A stretch of DNA of 64,000 nt, taken from contig CP076546.1 in assembly GCA_018889975.1 (NCBI GenBank), forward strand, positions 1,550,001-1,614,000, given 5' to 3'. Shown in pieces: positions 36,899 through 45,205 of this stretch. The DNA is from Bacillus sp. NP157. Lineage in GTDB: Bacteria; Pseudomonadota; Gammaproteobacteria; Xanthomonadales; Rhodanobacteraceae. A program made the translations under genes and the position numbers. Position 1 is the first letter of the stretch; each line of letters opens with the position of its first letter. The notes under the pieces are model-generated. The model was not told where the DNA came from and made no database searches. It was given only the letters and a program-made list of their open reading frames with translations.

Positions 36899-37333
36899 AT
36901 GAAACTTTCCGCATTGCTCTGGATGGCGTCCGTCCTCCCGAGCCACCTCGCAGACCAGACGTGCCTGGCGACGACGGTGTATCTCGAAGCACGTAGCGAA
37001 CCGACCATCGGCCAGTATGCCGTGGCCGAAGTTGCCCTCCGCCGGCGCGATCGCGGCATGGGTGGCAACAATGTGTGCGAGGTCGTCTCGGCGCCGCGCC
37101 AGTTTGCCATTACCACCACTCCGAAGGATTTCGAGGTGACCGACCTCGTCTCCTGGACGAAAGCCTGGAAGATCGCTGGCGATTCGTTGAACAACTGGAG
37201 CCTGCCCAAGGGCGAGCGACTTGTTTACGTACCGCAAGCCGATCACTTCGCCACGGTAGCCGTGGCGCCGACCTGGTCGGCAAGCCGCATCGTTCGCAAG
37301 ATCGGCGACCACGCGTTCTACGCGGTGAACTAA
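36899..37333 (+). CDS. SleB-like cell wall hydrolase, short form
   Basis: A 144-residue exported protein. ATG 36899 has GGAGG nine bases upstream, and the first 18 residues (MKLSALLWMASVLPSHLA) may be a signal peptide. The rest has the hydrolase_2 (SleB) core: CLATTVYLEARSEPTIGQYA with the catalytic Glu of EARSE, NVCEVVSAPRQFAIT, and DHFATVAVAPTW near the end. SleB-family proteins cleave peptidoglycan as lytic transglycosylases. The long hairpin-rich leader and two terminators right after the gene suggest a separate, tightly ended transcript. Confidence 0.82.
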   Translation: MKLSALLWMASVLPSHLADQTCLATTVYLEARSEPTIGQYAVAEVALRRRDRGMGGNNVCEVVSAPRQFAITTTPKDFEVTDLVSWTKAWKIAGDSLNNWSLPKGERLVYVPQADHFATVAVAPTWSASRIVRKIGDHAFYAVN

Positions 37334-37395
37334 CCGCAAGCAAACGCGCGGGGAAAAGGAATCGGAGCGGGCAGCTTGCGATTCCCGGGAAAAGG

Positions 37396-37422
37396 GGCCC
37401 TCGGACGAGGGTCTTTTTTTTT
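37396..37422 (+). terminator. Intrinsic terminator of the SleB-like gene
   Basis: Stem GCCCTC/GAGGGT-type (37397-37402 with 37407-37412, loop about 4 nt) followed by nine T residues (37414-37422), 63 bp after the stop codon. Confidence 0.9.
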
Positions 37423-37426
37423 GCCC

Positions 37427-37455
37427 AAAAAAAACCCGCCATGTGGCGGGTTTTT
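37427..37455. terminator. Bidirectional intrinsic terminator
   Basis: CCCGCC-ATGT-GGCGGG (37435-37450) with eight A residues before and five T residues after. It can end transcription from both directions, serving as second terminator for the SleB-like gene and a backstop for the minus-strand glycine-zipper genes. Confidence 0.88.
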
Positions 37456-37491
37456 CTTTTGGTGCTACCAGCATCTTTCCTGCATGCCCGA

Positions 37492-37513
37492 TCGCGCGCA
37501 GGCGCGCTCCTAC
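37492..37513 (-). repeat. Single inverted GTAG-type REP
   Basis: Sequence TCGCGCGCAGGCGCGCTCCT followed by AC, a full REP in minus orientation with no partner within 200 bp. It lies between the terminators of two convergent units. Confidence 0.88.
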
Positions 37514-37545
37514 AAAAATCCGTTTAGCCGCCTAGACGGCTAAAC
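37514..37545 (-). terminator. Intrinsic terminator of the minus-strand glycine-zipper gene
   Basis: Perfect 9-bp inverted repeat GTTTAGCCG / CGGCTAAAC (37522-37530 and 37537-37545, loop CCTAGA) directly after the stop codon. On the minus strand the hairpin is followed by GGATTTTTG, giving a short T-run. Confidence 0.75.
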
Positions 37546-37547
37546 GA

Positions 37548-38012
37548 TCAGAGGCGATACACCTGGTCGCCGCGGATCTGCACCTGGTCACCGCGACGCA
37601 GCTGCGGATCTTCCCGCTGCGTCACCGTTGCCCAACGCCCGTCATCGAGGCGGATGCGCACCTGGTAGGCAACATCCTGCCCGTTGCGCTTGCCGACCTG
37701 GTTGCCGACGACGCCACCGACCACAGCGCCACCGACGGTGGCGGCCGAGCGGCCATCGCCCTTGCCGATCGTGCTACCCAGCACGCCACCCGCCACGGCG
37801 CCGATCACGGCACCCAGCGGCGACGACTGGCGATCGGTGTAGATCTGCTGGATGTCGTCCACGACACCGCACTGCTGGCAGCGACGCGAGCCACCTTCGT
37901 AAACCACGCGATCCTCGCGAACGACTCGACGCGGCTGCTCGTAGCACGCTGTCAGGGACAGCGGCACGATCGCGGCGGCGACGAGACCAAACTTGCGGAC
38001 GATGCTATGCAT
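37548..38012 (-). CDS. Glycine zipper 2TM lipoprotein
   Basis: A 154-residue envelope protein with lipobox-like LSLTAC after a signal peptide (residues 1-23). After a Cys pair (RRCQQCGVVDDI) comes the glycine zipper: SPLGAVIGAVAGGVLGSTIG then TVGGAVVGGVVGNQVGKRNG. The C-terminus is a small beta domain (YQVRIRLDDGRWATVTQRED, then GDQVQIRGDQVYRL). It is of the SlyB/Rickettsia 17-kDa-antigen type, anchored in or near the outer membrane. The neighbour upstream on the same strand has the same zipper and tail, so the two are tandem paralogues. Its function is not known. Confidence 0.85.
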   Translation of the reverse strand: MHSIVRKFGLVAAAIVPLSLTACYEQPRRVVREDRVVYEGGSRRCQQCGVVDDIQQIYTDRQSSPLGAVIGAVAGGVLGSTIGKGDGRSAATVGGAVVGGVVGNQVGKRNGQDVAYQVRIRLDDGRWATVTQREDPQLRRGDQVQIRGDQVYRL

Positions 38013-38045
38013 GGGGACGCCCTCGTGGATCATGGATCGGTGGGT

Positions 38046-38654
38046 TTACTGGCGAGCGTCGGAAACGACCGATACGCCTTCCTGGACTTCGACGCGGTCG
38101 CCCGGGTCATGGTCCATGCGTACCGAACGGGTCACGCCGTTGTATTCGTAGCGCACGTCGTAAGCGACGATCTTGTCGCCACTGGTGCCCGCCACGGTGT
38201 TGCACTTGCGCACCGTGCTGGTGACGGTGTTCGTCTCCTGGCGGCGCTCCTGGATCTCATGGCCTGCGTAACCGCCGCCGACCGCGCCGGCCACGGTCGC
38301 CAGCGTGCGGCCCTTGCCGCCACCGACCTGGTTGCCGAGCAGGCCACCCGCGACGGCGCCGATGGCCGTACCGGCGATCTGGTGCTGGTCCTTGACCGGT
38401 GCGCGGCGGGTCACCACTTCGTCGTGGCACTCACGCTGCGGGGCGGAAGCCGCCTGGCGTACCGGATCGACGCTGACCACGCGGCCGTACTTCGGACCGG
38501 CCGGTTCCGGCGCCGGGGCAGCCGCCACCGGGGCATTGCCCGGAGCAGCACCGTTGGCTACGTCAGCGTTGGCGTCGCGGTTGCAGGCAGTAAGGCTCAG
38601 CACCAGGGCCGCGCCCAAACCGGCGTTCAGGACGGAAATCTTCAACCTGCTCAT
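38046..38654 (-). CDS. Glycine zipper 2TM lipoprotein (paralogue)
   Basis: A 202-residue lipoprotein: the signal ends LVLSLTACNRD. An Ala/Pro-rich linker (NGAAPGNAPVAAAPAPEPAG) precedes a conserved block YGRVVSVDPV and ECHDEVVTRR, then the zipper AGTAIGAVAGGLLGNQVGGG followed by TLATVAGAVGGGYAGHEIQE, and a C-terminal beta domain with VRKCNTVAGTSGDK and VRMDHDPGDRVEVQEGVSVV. The two paralogues are 33 bp apart and probably co-transcribed. Proteins like this affect outer-membrane stability in other bacteria; nothing specific is shown here. Confidence 0.85.
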   Translation of the reverse strand: MSRLKISVLNAGLGAALVLSLTACNRDANADVANGAAPGNAPVAAAPAPEPAGPKYGRVVSVDPVRQAASAPQRECHDEVVTRRAPVKDQHQIAGTAIGAVAGGLLGNQVGGGKGRTLATVAGAVGGGYAGHEIQERRQETNTVTSTVRKCNTVAGTSGDKIVAYDVRYEYNGVTRSVRMDHDPGDRVEVQEGVSVVSDARQ

Positions 38655-38800
38655 AACCCTAATCTCCACTGGATAGTGCGACGTCCTCGCGGGGCAACTC
38701 ACCCCGACAATTCGTAGGAACGTCTCGAATGACATTTGACAATCGTTAAACTGAACGACGCCTTAGACTGGCGCCTCCAGGCACAACGGCAGCAAACCGA

Positions 38801-39571
38801 ATGGAAAAACTGATCGATACCCACGCCCACCTGGACGACAACTCGTTCGACGCCGATCGCAGCGCGATGTTCGAGCGAGCCGCCCAAGCCGGCGTCCGGC
38901 GCTGGATCGTGCCGGCCATCGATCGGGGCAACTGGGAGGCGATCGAGCGTTTGTGTGCGTCGCGTGACGGGGTATTCCCGGCCTACGGGCTGCATCCGCT
39001 GTTCCTGCCCCACCACCGTGACGAGCATCTGGCTGACCTGCCTGGCTGGCTGGACGGCAAGGGTGCCGTCGCCGTGGGTGAAATCGGGCTGGACTTCTAC
39101 GTGGAGGGACTGGACCCCGATCGGCAGCGTGATTTCTTCGTGCGCCAGTTGCATATCGCGAAGGAACACGAGCTGCCCGTGATCGTGCACGCGCGCCGCG
39201 CGTTCGAGGAAACGATCCACACATTACGTCGCATCGGCGGCCTGCGCGGCGTGGTGCATAGCTTTTCCGGTAGCGAAGAGCAGGCACGCCAGCTGTTCGA
39301 CATGGGCTTCCACATCGGCATCGGCGGCCCGGTGACGTACGACCGCGCGAACCGTATCCGTCGCGTCGTGGCGCAGATGCCACTCGAATGGCTGCTATTG
39401 GAAACCGATTCACCCGACCAGCCCTGCGCGAACCACCGCGGCGAACGCAACGAGCCAGCTTTCATGGTCGATGTCCTCGCGACGATCGCAACCCTCCGCA
39501 ACGCCACCCCCGCCGACATCGCCCGCGCCACCACCCAGAACGCCCGCCACCTCTTCAATTTGCCCCTGTAG
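38801..39571 (+). CDS. tatD: TatD family metal-dependent DNase/hydrolase
   Basis: A 256-residue TIM-barrel hydrolase. Metal ligands are in LIDTHAHLDDNSFDADRSAM (N-terminal H-x-H), GEIGLDFYVEGLDP (Glu), LPVIVHARRAFEE (His), VVHSFSGSEEQA (His) and LLLETDSPDQP (Asp). TatD proteins act as 3'-5' DNases/RNases. ATG 38801 begins directly with the metal motif, as in the family. The TAG stop is part of the REP at 39568, a second case (with cls) where the repeat supplies the stop. Confidence 0.93.
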   Translation: MEKLIDTHAHLDDNSFDADRSAMFERAAQAGVRRWIVPAIDRGNWEAIERLCASRDGVFPAYGLHPLFLPHHRDEHLADLPGWLDGKGAVAVGEIGLDFYVEGLDPDRQRDFFVRQLHIAKEHELPVIVHARRAFEETIHTLRRIGGLRGVVHSFSGSEEQARQLFDMGFHIGIGGPVTYDRANRIRRVVAQMPLEWLLLETDSPDQPCANHRGERNEPAFMVDVLATIATLRNATPADIARATTQNARHLFNLPL

Positions 39572-39703
39572 GAGCGCGCCCGCGCGCGATTGGCCAGGCC
39601 TCTATCTCCGATCTCCCCGCGGCACCCATGCATAGGCGCAGGAATAGGCCTGACCCAGCAGCCTCTCCGCCAAGCGTTAATTCGCGCGCAGGCGCGCTCC
39701 TAC
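39568..39703. repeat. Inverted pair of GTAG-type REPs after tatD
   Basis: Forward REP with CCC variant (39568-39589, GTAGGAGCGCGCCCGCGCGC) and inverted REP (39682-39703) about 92 bp apart. The forward copy overlaps the tatD stop codon. The pair lies between tatD and the MarR operator, so it may shield the efflux operon from read-through. Confidence 0.87.
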
Positions 39704-39747
39704 ACGGACCGGTGCCACGGTTGCCTATCCACACCGATGCTTGCTAC

Positions 39748-39775
39748 GCTAATAGTTCACCAGCGAACTATTAGC
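39748..39775. promoter_or_regulatory. Perfect 28-bp palindrome, likely MarR operator
   Basis: GCTAATAGTTC and GAACTATTAGC form 11-bp perfect arms around a 6-bp centre (ACCAGC). It ends 7 bp before the marR ATG. A MarR dimer usually binds such an inverted repeat, and its placement over the promoter and translation start fits self-repression relieved by a drug-like ligand. Binding is an inference; the symmetry is exact. Confidence 0.82.
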
Positions 39776-39782
39776 CAGCGAA

Positions 39783-40298
39783 ATGTCCAGCCTGAAACCA
39801 TGCGTCGAAGCGCTCTACGAAGGTGTCGAAAGGGTCGCCGGCCATATCAAAGGCCTGCCGAAGTGTGAAGTGCTGTTGATTCGCCTGCTCCTGCTCACCG
39901 GCGGAGCCCTCGAACGCGACGTCGAAGCCAAGCTCCGCCCCTTCGACCTCAACGACAGCGATTTCCGCACGCTGATGATGCTTTACGCCTCGGAAGACGG
40001 CAGCTCGACGCCCGGCGAGCTCTGCACGCTGGCCGAGCAGAAGCCGACCAACATGACCCGCATCACCAACCTGCTCGCCAAGCGCGGGCTGATCACGCGC
40101 TCGCATGCGACCCATGATCGTCGCCAGGTGGTGTTGACCATCACCGGCGAAGGACGCCAGTTCGTGCGCAAGCTGCTGCCACCCATGTTCCCCGAGGTCG
40201 TGTCGAAGTTCAGCTGCTTCAGCGATACGGAGCGCACCACGTTCGAACACCTGCTGAAGAAGCTCGCCCTGCATCTCGATACCGCGGACACCCCATGA
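39783..40298 (+). CDS. MarR-family repressor of the efflux operon
   Basis: A 171-residue winged-helix regulator. The DNA-recognition helix is SSTPGELCTLAEQKPTNMTR followed by the wing LLAKRGLITRSHATHDRRQV then VLTITGEGRQ. It is the EmrR/MprA-like first gene of an efflux operon: the stop overlaps the outer-membrane factor gene by ATGA. Control is likely through the palindrome just upstream. Confidence 0.9.
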   Translation: MSSLKPCVEALYEGVERVAGHIKGLPKCEVLLIRLLLLTGGALERDVEAKLRPFDLNDSDFRTLMMLYASEDGSSTPGELCTLAEQKPTNMTRITNLLAKRGLITRSHATHDRRQVVLTITGEGRQFVRKLLPPMFPEVVSKFSCFSDTERTTFEHLLKKLALHLDTADTP

Positions 40299-41755
40299 AC
40301 CGACTTCCGTTACGCCCCGCCCTTCTCGCGGGCGTGCTCGCCGTGGCGCTTGCCGCGTGCCACGTGCCAGCAAAGATCGACCACCCTGCCCTGCGCGACG
40401 AGGTGCCGCTGGCTGGTGTCGATGCCGGCACGCGTCCCGGCTGGCCGGCGGCACAGTGGTGGCTGGCCTATAACGATCCGCAGCTCGACCAGCTCATCGA
40501 GCTGGCGTTGCGTGGCGCGCCGGACCTGGCGCAGGCGAAGACGCGTGTCGACAGCGCGCAGCAGAACATCCGCGTCGCCGCCGCACAGGCAGGCCTGCGG
40601 GTCGATGGCAGCGCCCAGGTCACGCGGCAGCGGATGAGCGAGCACGGCTTGATCCCTGCCCAGTTCCTCGGCTTCACCTGGTACAACCAGGCCGACCTCG
40701 GCGTGCAGGTCCGCTACGACTTCGACTGGTGGGGCAAGAAGCGCTTCACGCTGGAGTCCGCGGTGAACAGCGCGCGTGCCGCCGAAGCGGAGCGTTCCGC
40801 CTCGTCGCTGGCGATCCAGGCCATGGTGGCCGACACCTACTTCGGCTGGCTGACCGACGAGGCGCGCGTCGCCGTCGCCGACCAGCTCCTGCAGGCCCGT
40901 GAACGAACCCTGCGCATCGCCGAATTGCGGGTTAAACAGGGCGTCGACGTACCCGACACCATCCAGCAGGCACGTGCCGAGCTGGCCGGTGCCCGCCAGC
41001 AAAAGACCGCCCTGCAGGGATCGGCCGACATCCGCCGCGCCTCGCTGGCGGCGCTGGTCGGCGTGTCCGTGGCCGAACTGCCGCCGTTGTCGCCGCGCGC
41101 ACTTCCCGAGGTCGGCACCGGCCTGCCCGAGCACGCAGGCACGGACCTCATGGCCCGTCGTCCCGACATCGCCGCCAGTCGCTGGCAGGTGGAAGCGGCG
41201 TTGCGCCAGACCGATGCGGCGCGTGCCCAGTTCTTCCCCGACGTGAGCCTCAGCGCCATGGCGGGCCTGTCCAGCATCGACATGGACAAGGTGTTCAACG
41301 CCGACAGCCGCGTGTTTGCCCTGACCCCTGCGCTGCACCTGCCGATCTTCGAAGGTGGCGCGCTGGAAGCGAACCACGGCGTGAGCCGCGCGCAACTGGA
41401 TGCCGCCGTCGCGCAATACAACGCCACCGTGGCCACTGCGGCACGCGAAGTGGCCACGCAGGCACTGGGCGCACGCCAGCTCGCCGAGCGCCGCGGCCAG
41501 CAGGACGAAGCGCTCGGCGCCGTCTCGACGCTGCTGGCCAGCGCGAAGGCGCGTGCCGCGCGCGGCGTTCGCGACGACCGCGAGTCGCTCGCGACGCAGG
41601 CCAACCTGCTGCAGCAGCAGGACAGCGCGCTCGATCTCCACGGCCAGGCCCTGTCGACCGACATCGGGCTGGTCAAGGCGCTTGGCGGCGGCTACCGCGC
41701 CGAGCTCCCCGAATCCCCTTCCACGCATAGCACCGACGGAACCCAGAGCCCATGA
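40295..41755 (+). CDS. Outer-membrane efflux lipoprotein (NodT/OprM-type)
   Basis: A 486-residue TolC-superfamily lipoprotein with signal MNRLPLRPALLAGVLAVALA then AACHV and lipobox LAAC. Typical family segments are WWLAYNDPQLDQLIELALRG, VRYDFDWWGKKRF, YFGWLTDEARVAVADQLLQA and GTDLMARRPDIAASRWQVEA. It forms the outer-membrane channel for the EmrA/EmrB-like pump encoded by the next two genes. ATG overlaps the marR stop; its own stop overlaps emrA by ATGA. Confidence 0.92.
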   Translation: MNRLPLRPALLAGVLAVALAACHVPAKIDHPALRDEVPLAGVDAGTRPGWPAAQWWLAYNDPQLDQLIELALRGAPDLAQAKTRVDSAQQNIRVAAAQAGLRVDGSAQVTRQRMSEHGLIPAQFLGFTWYNQADLGVQVRYDFDWWGKKRFTLESAVNSARAAEAERSASSLAIQAMVADTYFGWLTDEARVAVADQLLQARERTLRIAELRVKQGVDVPDTIQQARAELAGARQQKTALQGSADIRRASLAALVGVSVAELPPLSPRALPEVGTGLPEHAGTDLMARRPDIAASRWQVEAALRQTDAARAQFFPDVSLSAMAGLSSIDMDKVFNADSRVFALTPALHLPIFEGGALEANHGVSRAQLDAAVAQYNATVATAAREVATQALGARQLAERRGQQDEALGAVSTLLASAKARAARGVRDDRESLATQANLLQQQDSALDLHGQALSTDIGLVKALGGGYRAELPESPSTHSTDGTQSP

Positions 41756-42948
41756 GCGCCACTCCCAACGACACCCCGCGCCCGGCCGAAAGCGGCAACG
41801 CGCCCAAGGACAAGCGCAAGCGCGGCAAGGCCCTGCTGATCGCCCTGGTGGTGTTCCTGCTCGCCGCGGCCGCGTGGATCCTGCTCTGGCTATTCGTGTT
41901 CTCGCAGCGCGAAACCACCGACGACGCTTATGTCGGCGGCAACCAAGTCGGCATCTCGGCACAGGTGCCGGGCATCGTGGTCGGCGTCTTCGCCGACGAC
42001 ACCCAGCGGGTGAATGCCGGCCAGGTGCTGGTGAAGCTCGACCCGACCGATGCCGATGTCGCCCTGCGCAAGGCCAGCAGTGCCCTGGCCCAGGCCGTGC
42101 GCCAGGTCCGCCAGCAGACCCAATCGGCGGCCAGCGCCGATGCCGCGCTCGGCGCACGCCGGCTCGACCTGAAGCGCGCGCAGGACGACCTGAAGCGACG
42201 CATCCCGCTGCTCGCCGAAAAGGCCGTGGCACCGGAAGAAGTGCAACATGCACGGGACGCGGTGGATAGCGCGCAGTCGGCGCTGGAGTCGGCGCAGCGC
42301 CAGGCCGATGCCTCGCGCGCGCTGGTCGACGGCACCGACGTCGAATCCAATCCCGCCGTGCAGCAGGCCCGTGCCAGCTACCGCCAGGCCTGGGTCGCCG
42401 CGCAGCGCAACGCCATCGTCGCGCCGATCGACGGCTACGTCGCGCAGCGCAGCGTGCAGGTGGGTAACAGCGTGCAGCCCGGCCAGCAGATGATGACCGT
42501 GGTGCCCCTGCACGACCTCTGGGTCGATGCGAACTTCAAGGAAAGCCAGCTGCGCCACGTGCGCATCGGCCAGCCGGCCACGGTCGAATCCGACATCTAT
42601 GGCGGCGGCGTGGCATACCACGGCCACGTGGTCGGCCTTGGCGCCGGCACCGGCAGCGCGTTCTCGCTGCTGCCCGCGCAGAACGCCACCGGCAACTGGA
42701 TCAAGGTGGTCCAGCGCGTGCCGGTGCGCATCGCGATCGACGCGAAGGACCTCGACCAGCATCCGCTGCGCATCGGCCTGTCCACCGCGGTGAAGGTCGA
42801 CATCAGCGACGACAAGGGCGACGTCCTCGCGAAGTCGCCGTCCACCACGCCGGTGGCGCTGACCACGGTCTATGACGAGATCGCCGCCAAGGCCGACGCC
42901 GCGGCCGACGAGATCGTGCGCCAGAACCTGGGAGCCCGCGTGCCTTGA
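41752..42948 (+). CDS. emrA: EmrA/HlyD-family periplasmic adaptor
   Basis: A 398-residue membrane fusion protein. One N-terminal helix (ALLIALVVFLLAAAAWILLW) anchors it; a lipoyl-like barrel (AQVPGIVVGVFADDTQRVNA then GQVLVKLDPTDADVA) surrounds a coiled coil (about 95-215), and the C-terminal beta domain includes VAPIDGYVAQRSVQVGNSVQ and LWVDANFKESQLRHVRIGQP. This pattern is the EmrA subgroup. It links the MFS pump to the outer-membrane channel. Its stop TGA overlaps the TTG start of emrB. Confidence 0.92.
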   Translation: MSATPNDTPRPAESGNAPKDKRKRGKALLIALVVFLLAAAAWILLWLFVFSQRETTDDAYVGGNQVGISAQVPGIVVGVFADDTQRVNAGQVLVKLDPTDADVALRKASSALAQAVRQVRQQTQSAASADAALGARRLDLKRAQDDLKRRIPLLAEKAVAPEEVQHARDAVDSAQSALESAQRQADASRALVDGTDVESNPAVQQARASYRQAWVAAQRNAIVAPIDGYVAQRSVQVGNSVQPGQQMMTVVPLHDLWVDANFKESQLRHVRIGQPATVESDIYGGGVAYHGHVVGLGAGTGSAFSLLPAQNATGNWIKVVQRVPVRIAIDAKDLDQHPLRIGLSTAVKVDISDDKGDVLAKSPSTTPVALTTVYDEIAAKADAAADEIVRQNLGARVP

Positions 42949-44516
42949 GCGACGCCATCGCCACCCCGGATGCCGCGCCCACGCCGGCGGGTCCCCAGCC
43001 ACTGCATGGCCTGACGCTCGTCCTGTTGACGATCGCCGTCGCGTTCTCCACGTTCATGGAGATCCTCGACATGACGATCGTGAACGTGGCGGTGCCGCAC
43101 ATCGCCGGCAGCCTGGGCGTGAGCTCCAACGAAGGCACCTGGGCGATCAGTTCGTACGCCCTGGCCAGCGCCGTGATGCAGCCGCTGACCGGCTGGATCG
43201 CCAAGCGCTTCGGCGAGGTGAAGACCTTCTGCTTCTCGGTCGGCCTGTTCGTGGTGTTCTCGATGCTCTGCGGCCTGGCCACGAGCATGCCCATGCTGGT
43301 GCTGTTCCGCCTGCTGCAAGGCGCGGGTTCGGGCCCGATGGTGGCACTGTCGCTGTCGCTGCTGCTGGCGAGCTACCCGAAGGACAAGCAGGGCATCGCC
43401 CTGGCGATGTGGGCGATGACCGTCGTCGTCGCTCCGATCTTCGGGCCGATCCTCGGCGGTTACCTCACCGATAACTTCTCGTGGCCGTGGATCTTCTATA
43501 TCAACGTGCCCGTGGGCGCGGCGGCGGGCGTGATCACCTGGAGCATCCTGCGCTCGCGCGAAACGAAGACGGTGCGCGCACCGATCGATTCGGTCGGCCT
43601 GTTCCTGCTCGTCGTCGGCGTGGGCTGCCTGCAGTTCATGCTGGACAACGGCAACGACCACGACTGGTTCGCCTCGCCGCTGATCCTCACGCTGGGCCTC
43701 ATCGCCGTCGTCGCGTTGACCTTCCTCGTCATCTGGGAACTCACCGCGAAGTACCCGGTGGTGGACCTGTCGCTGTTCGCCCGGCGCAACTTCGCCGTCG
43801 GCGTCAGCGCACTGTCACTCGGCATGCTCGGTTTCTTCGGCATCACCGTGGTGTTCCCGCTGTGGCTGCAGACCACGCTCGGCTACACCGCCACGTGGGC
43901 TGGCCTGGCCACGGCACCGGTGGGCATCCTCGCGTTCCTGATGTCACCGATCATCGGCAAGAACATCCAACGCCTGGAACTGCGCGCGGTGGTGACCTTC
44001 GCCTTCATCGTGTTCGCATTCACCGCGTTCTGGTTCTCCACCTTCAACAGCGGTGCGTCGTTCGCCACGCTGGTGCTGCCACGCTTCGTCATGGGCATCG
44101 GCATCGCGTGCTTCTTCATCCCGCTGAACCAGATCTTCCTGTCGGGCCTGCGTCCGGACCAGATCGCGGGGGCGTCGGGCCTGGCCAATTTCTGCCGCAC
44201 GCTGGCGTCGAGCGTCTCGACCGCGCTCACCGTCACCATCTGGCAGCATCGCGGCGAAGCACACCACGCCTCGCTGACCGAGTACGTCAACCCGGCATCG
44301 CCGGCTGCCACGGCGTATATCGACCGGCTGCAGGGCATGCACCTGCATGGCGAAGCGCAGCGCGCCGTGCTCGACCAGGTGGTCAGCCGCGAGGCGCTAA
44401 CCCTGGCCGTGAACGACGTGTTCTGGCTCTGCGGGATCCTGTTCCTGGCCCTGATTCCGATCCTCTGGCTGGCGAAGCCACCGTTCGGAAATGCGGGTGG
44501 CGCGGCGGGTCATTAA
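42945..44516 (+). CDS. emrB: EmrB/QacA-family drug:H+ antiporter (DHA2, 14 helices)
   Basis: A 523-residue MFS transporter with about 14 membrane helices. Motif C-like and DHA2 marks are LDMTIVNVAVPHIAGSLGVS and NEGTWAISSYALASAVMQPL; motif A is WIAKRFGEVKTF; RLLQGAGSGPMVALSLSLLL is also typical. The start is TTG 42945, overlapping the emrA stop. It would expel hydrophobic toxins directly across both membranes with EmrA and the OMF protein. Substrates unknown. Confidence 0.92.
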   Translation: MSDAIATPDAAPTPAGPQPLHGLTLVLLTIAVAFSTFMEILDMTIVNVAVPHIAGSLGVSSNEGTWAISSYALASAVMQPLTGWIAKRFGEVKTFCFSVGLFVVFSMLCGLATSMPMLVLFRLLQGAGSGPMVALSLSLLLASYPKDKQGIALAMWAMTVVVAPIFGPILGGYLTDNFSWPWIFYINVPVGAAAGVITWSILRSRETKTVRAPIDSVGLFLLVVGVGCLQFMLDNGNDHDWFASPLILTLGLIAVVALTFLVIWELTAKYPVVDLSLFARRNFAVGVSALSLGMLGFFGITVVFPLWLQTTLGYTATWAGLATAPVGILAFLMSPIIGKNIQRLELRAVVTFAFIVFAFTAFWFSTFNSGASFATLVLPRFVMGIGIACFFIPLNQIFLSGLRPDQIAGASGLANFCRTLASSVSTALTVTIWQHRGEAHHASLTEYVNPASPAATAYIDRLQGMHLHGEAQRAVLDQVVSREALTLAVNDVFWLCGILFLALIPILWLAKPPFGNAGGAAGH

Positions 44517-44525
44517 ATCCAAGTT

Positions 44526-44567
44526 ACGTAAATCGATCCAAATTCACATATGGATGACGTAAACGAT
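44526..44567 (+). promoter_or_regulatory. Direct repeats ACGTAAA upstream of phaR
   Basis: ACGTAAATCGAT (44526-44537) and ACGTAAACGAT (44557-44567) are 31 bp apart, about three helical turns, in an AT-rich stretch unusual for this genome, about 60 bp before phaR. Also within it is ATCCA...TGGAT, a small dyad. The placement suggests binding sites for PhaR itself or another regulator. No protein is assigned. Confidence 0.35.
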
Positions 44568-44622
44568 TACACGCCGTGAAACTAACTGGTGCGGCGCAAT
44601 ACCTCGTGGTAGCTTTCGCCGC

Positions 44623-45123
44623 ATGGCACAAACCCTTCGCATCATCAAAAAGTATCCGAACCGTCGTCTGTACGACACGGAGATTTCGAGCTACATCACG
44701 CTGGAAGAAGTCCGCCAGCTGGTGCTCGACGGAGAGCATTTCGAGGTCCGCGACGCCAAGTCGGGCGAGGACCTTACCCGCTCGGTGCTCCTGCAGATCA
44801 TCGCCGAGCATGAAGAGCACGGCCAGCCGATGCTGTCCTCCCAGTTGCTCTCGCACATCATCCGTTTCTACGGGGATTCGTTGCAGGGCTTCATGGGACC
44901 GTACCTGGAGCGCAGCCTGCAGGTGTTCCTCGACCAGCAGCAGCAGTTCCGCAACCAGCTCAATAACCTGATGGGCCAGACCCCCTGGTCCATGCTCAAC
45001 GAGATGACCGAGCGCAACCTCGACGTGTGGAAGTCGATGCAGCGCGGGTTCCTCGACGCGGCCACCGCCAAGCCGGCTGCCGCCACCCAGGCGCCGCCGC
45101 GCGGCGGCAAGAAAGCCAGCTAA
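44623..45123 (+). CDS. phaR: Polyhydroxyalkanoate synthesis repressor
   Basis: A 166-residue PhaR. The DNA-binding N-terminal domain RIIKKYPNRRLYDTEISSYI followed by TLEEVRQLVLDGEHFEVRDA is unmistakable, and the middle part (GDSLQGFMGPYLERSLQVFL then DQQQQFRNQLNNLMG) is the PHB-accumulation regulatory domain. PhaR represses phasin and PHA genes when no granules are present. No pha synthesis gene is next to it here; kmo follows 80 bp later but is probably a separate unit. Confidence 0.93.
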   Translation: MAQTLRIIKKYPNRRLYDTEISSYITLEEVRQLVLDGEHFEVRDAKSGEDLTRSVLLQIIAEHEEHGQPMLSSQLLSHIIRFYGDSLQGFMGPYLERSLQVFLDQQQQFRNQLNNLMGQTPWSMLNEMTERNLDVWKSMQRGFLDAATAKPAAATQAPPRGGKKAS

Positions 45124-45133
45124 AACGCCCCGC

Positions 45134-45158
45134 GCTGCCCGGGCTTGCCCCGGGCAGC
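45134..45158 (+). terminator. Strong stem-loop after phaR (no T-run)
   Basis: Perfect 10-bp stem GCTGCCCGGG / CCCGGGCAGC with a 5-nt loop, 10 bp after the phaR stop. No run of T residues follows, so it may be an RNA-stabilising hairpin or a Rho-linked end rather than an intrinsic terminator. Confidence 0.45.
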
Positions 45159-45205
45159 GTTGCGGCGCACGATGCGCTGCCCCGCAATATCGACCGGAAG
45201 GCTCC

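Noticed and set aside
36505-37209. A 234-codon minus-strand frame covering the leader and SleB-like gene
   Set aside because: It lacks a ribosome site and any recognisable domain, and is opposite a gene with a strong ribosome site and SleB motifs.
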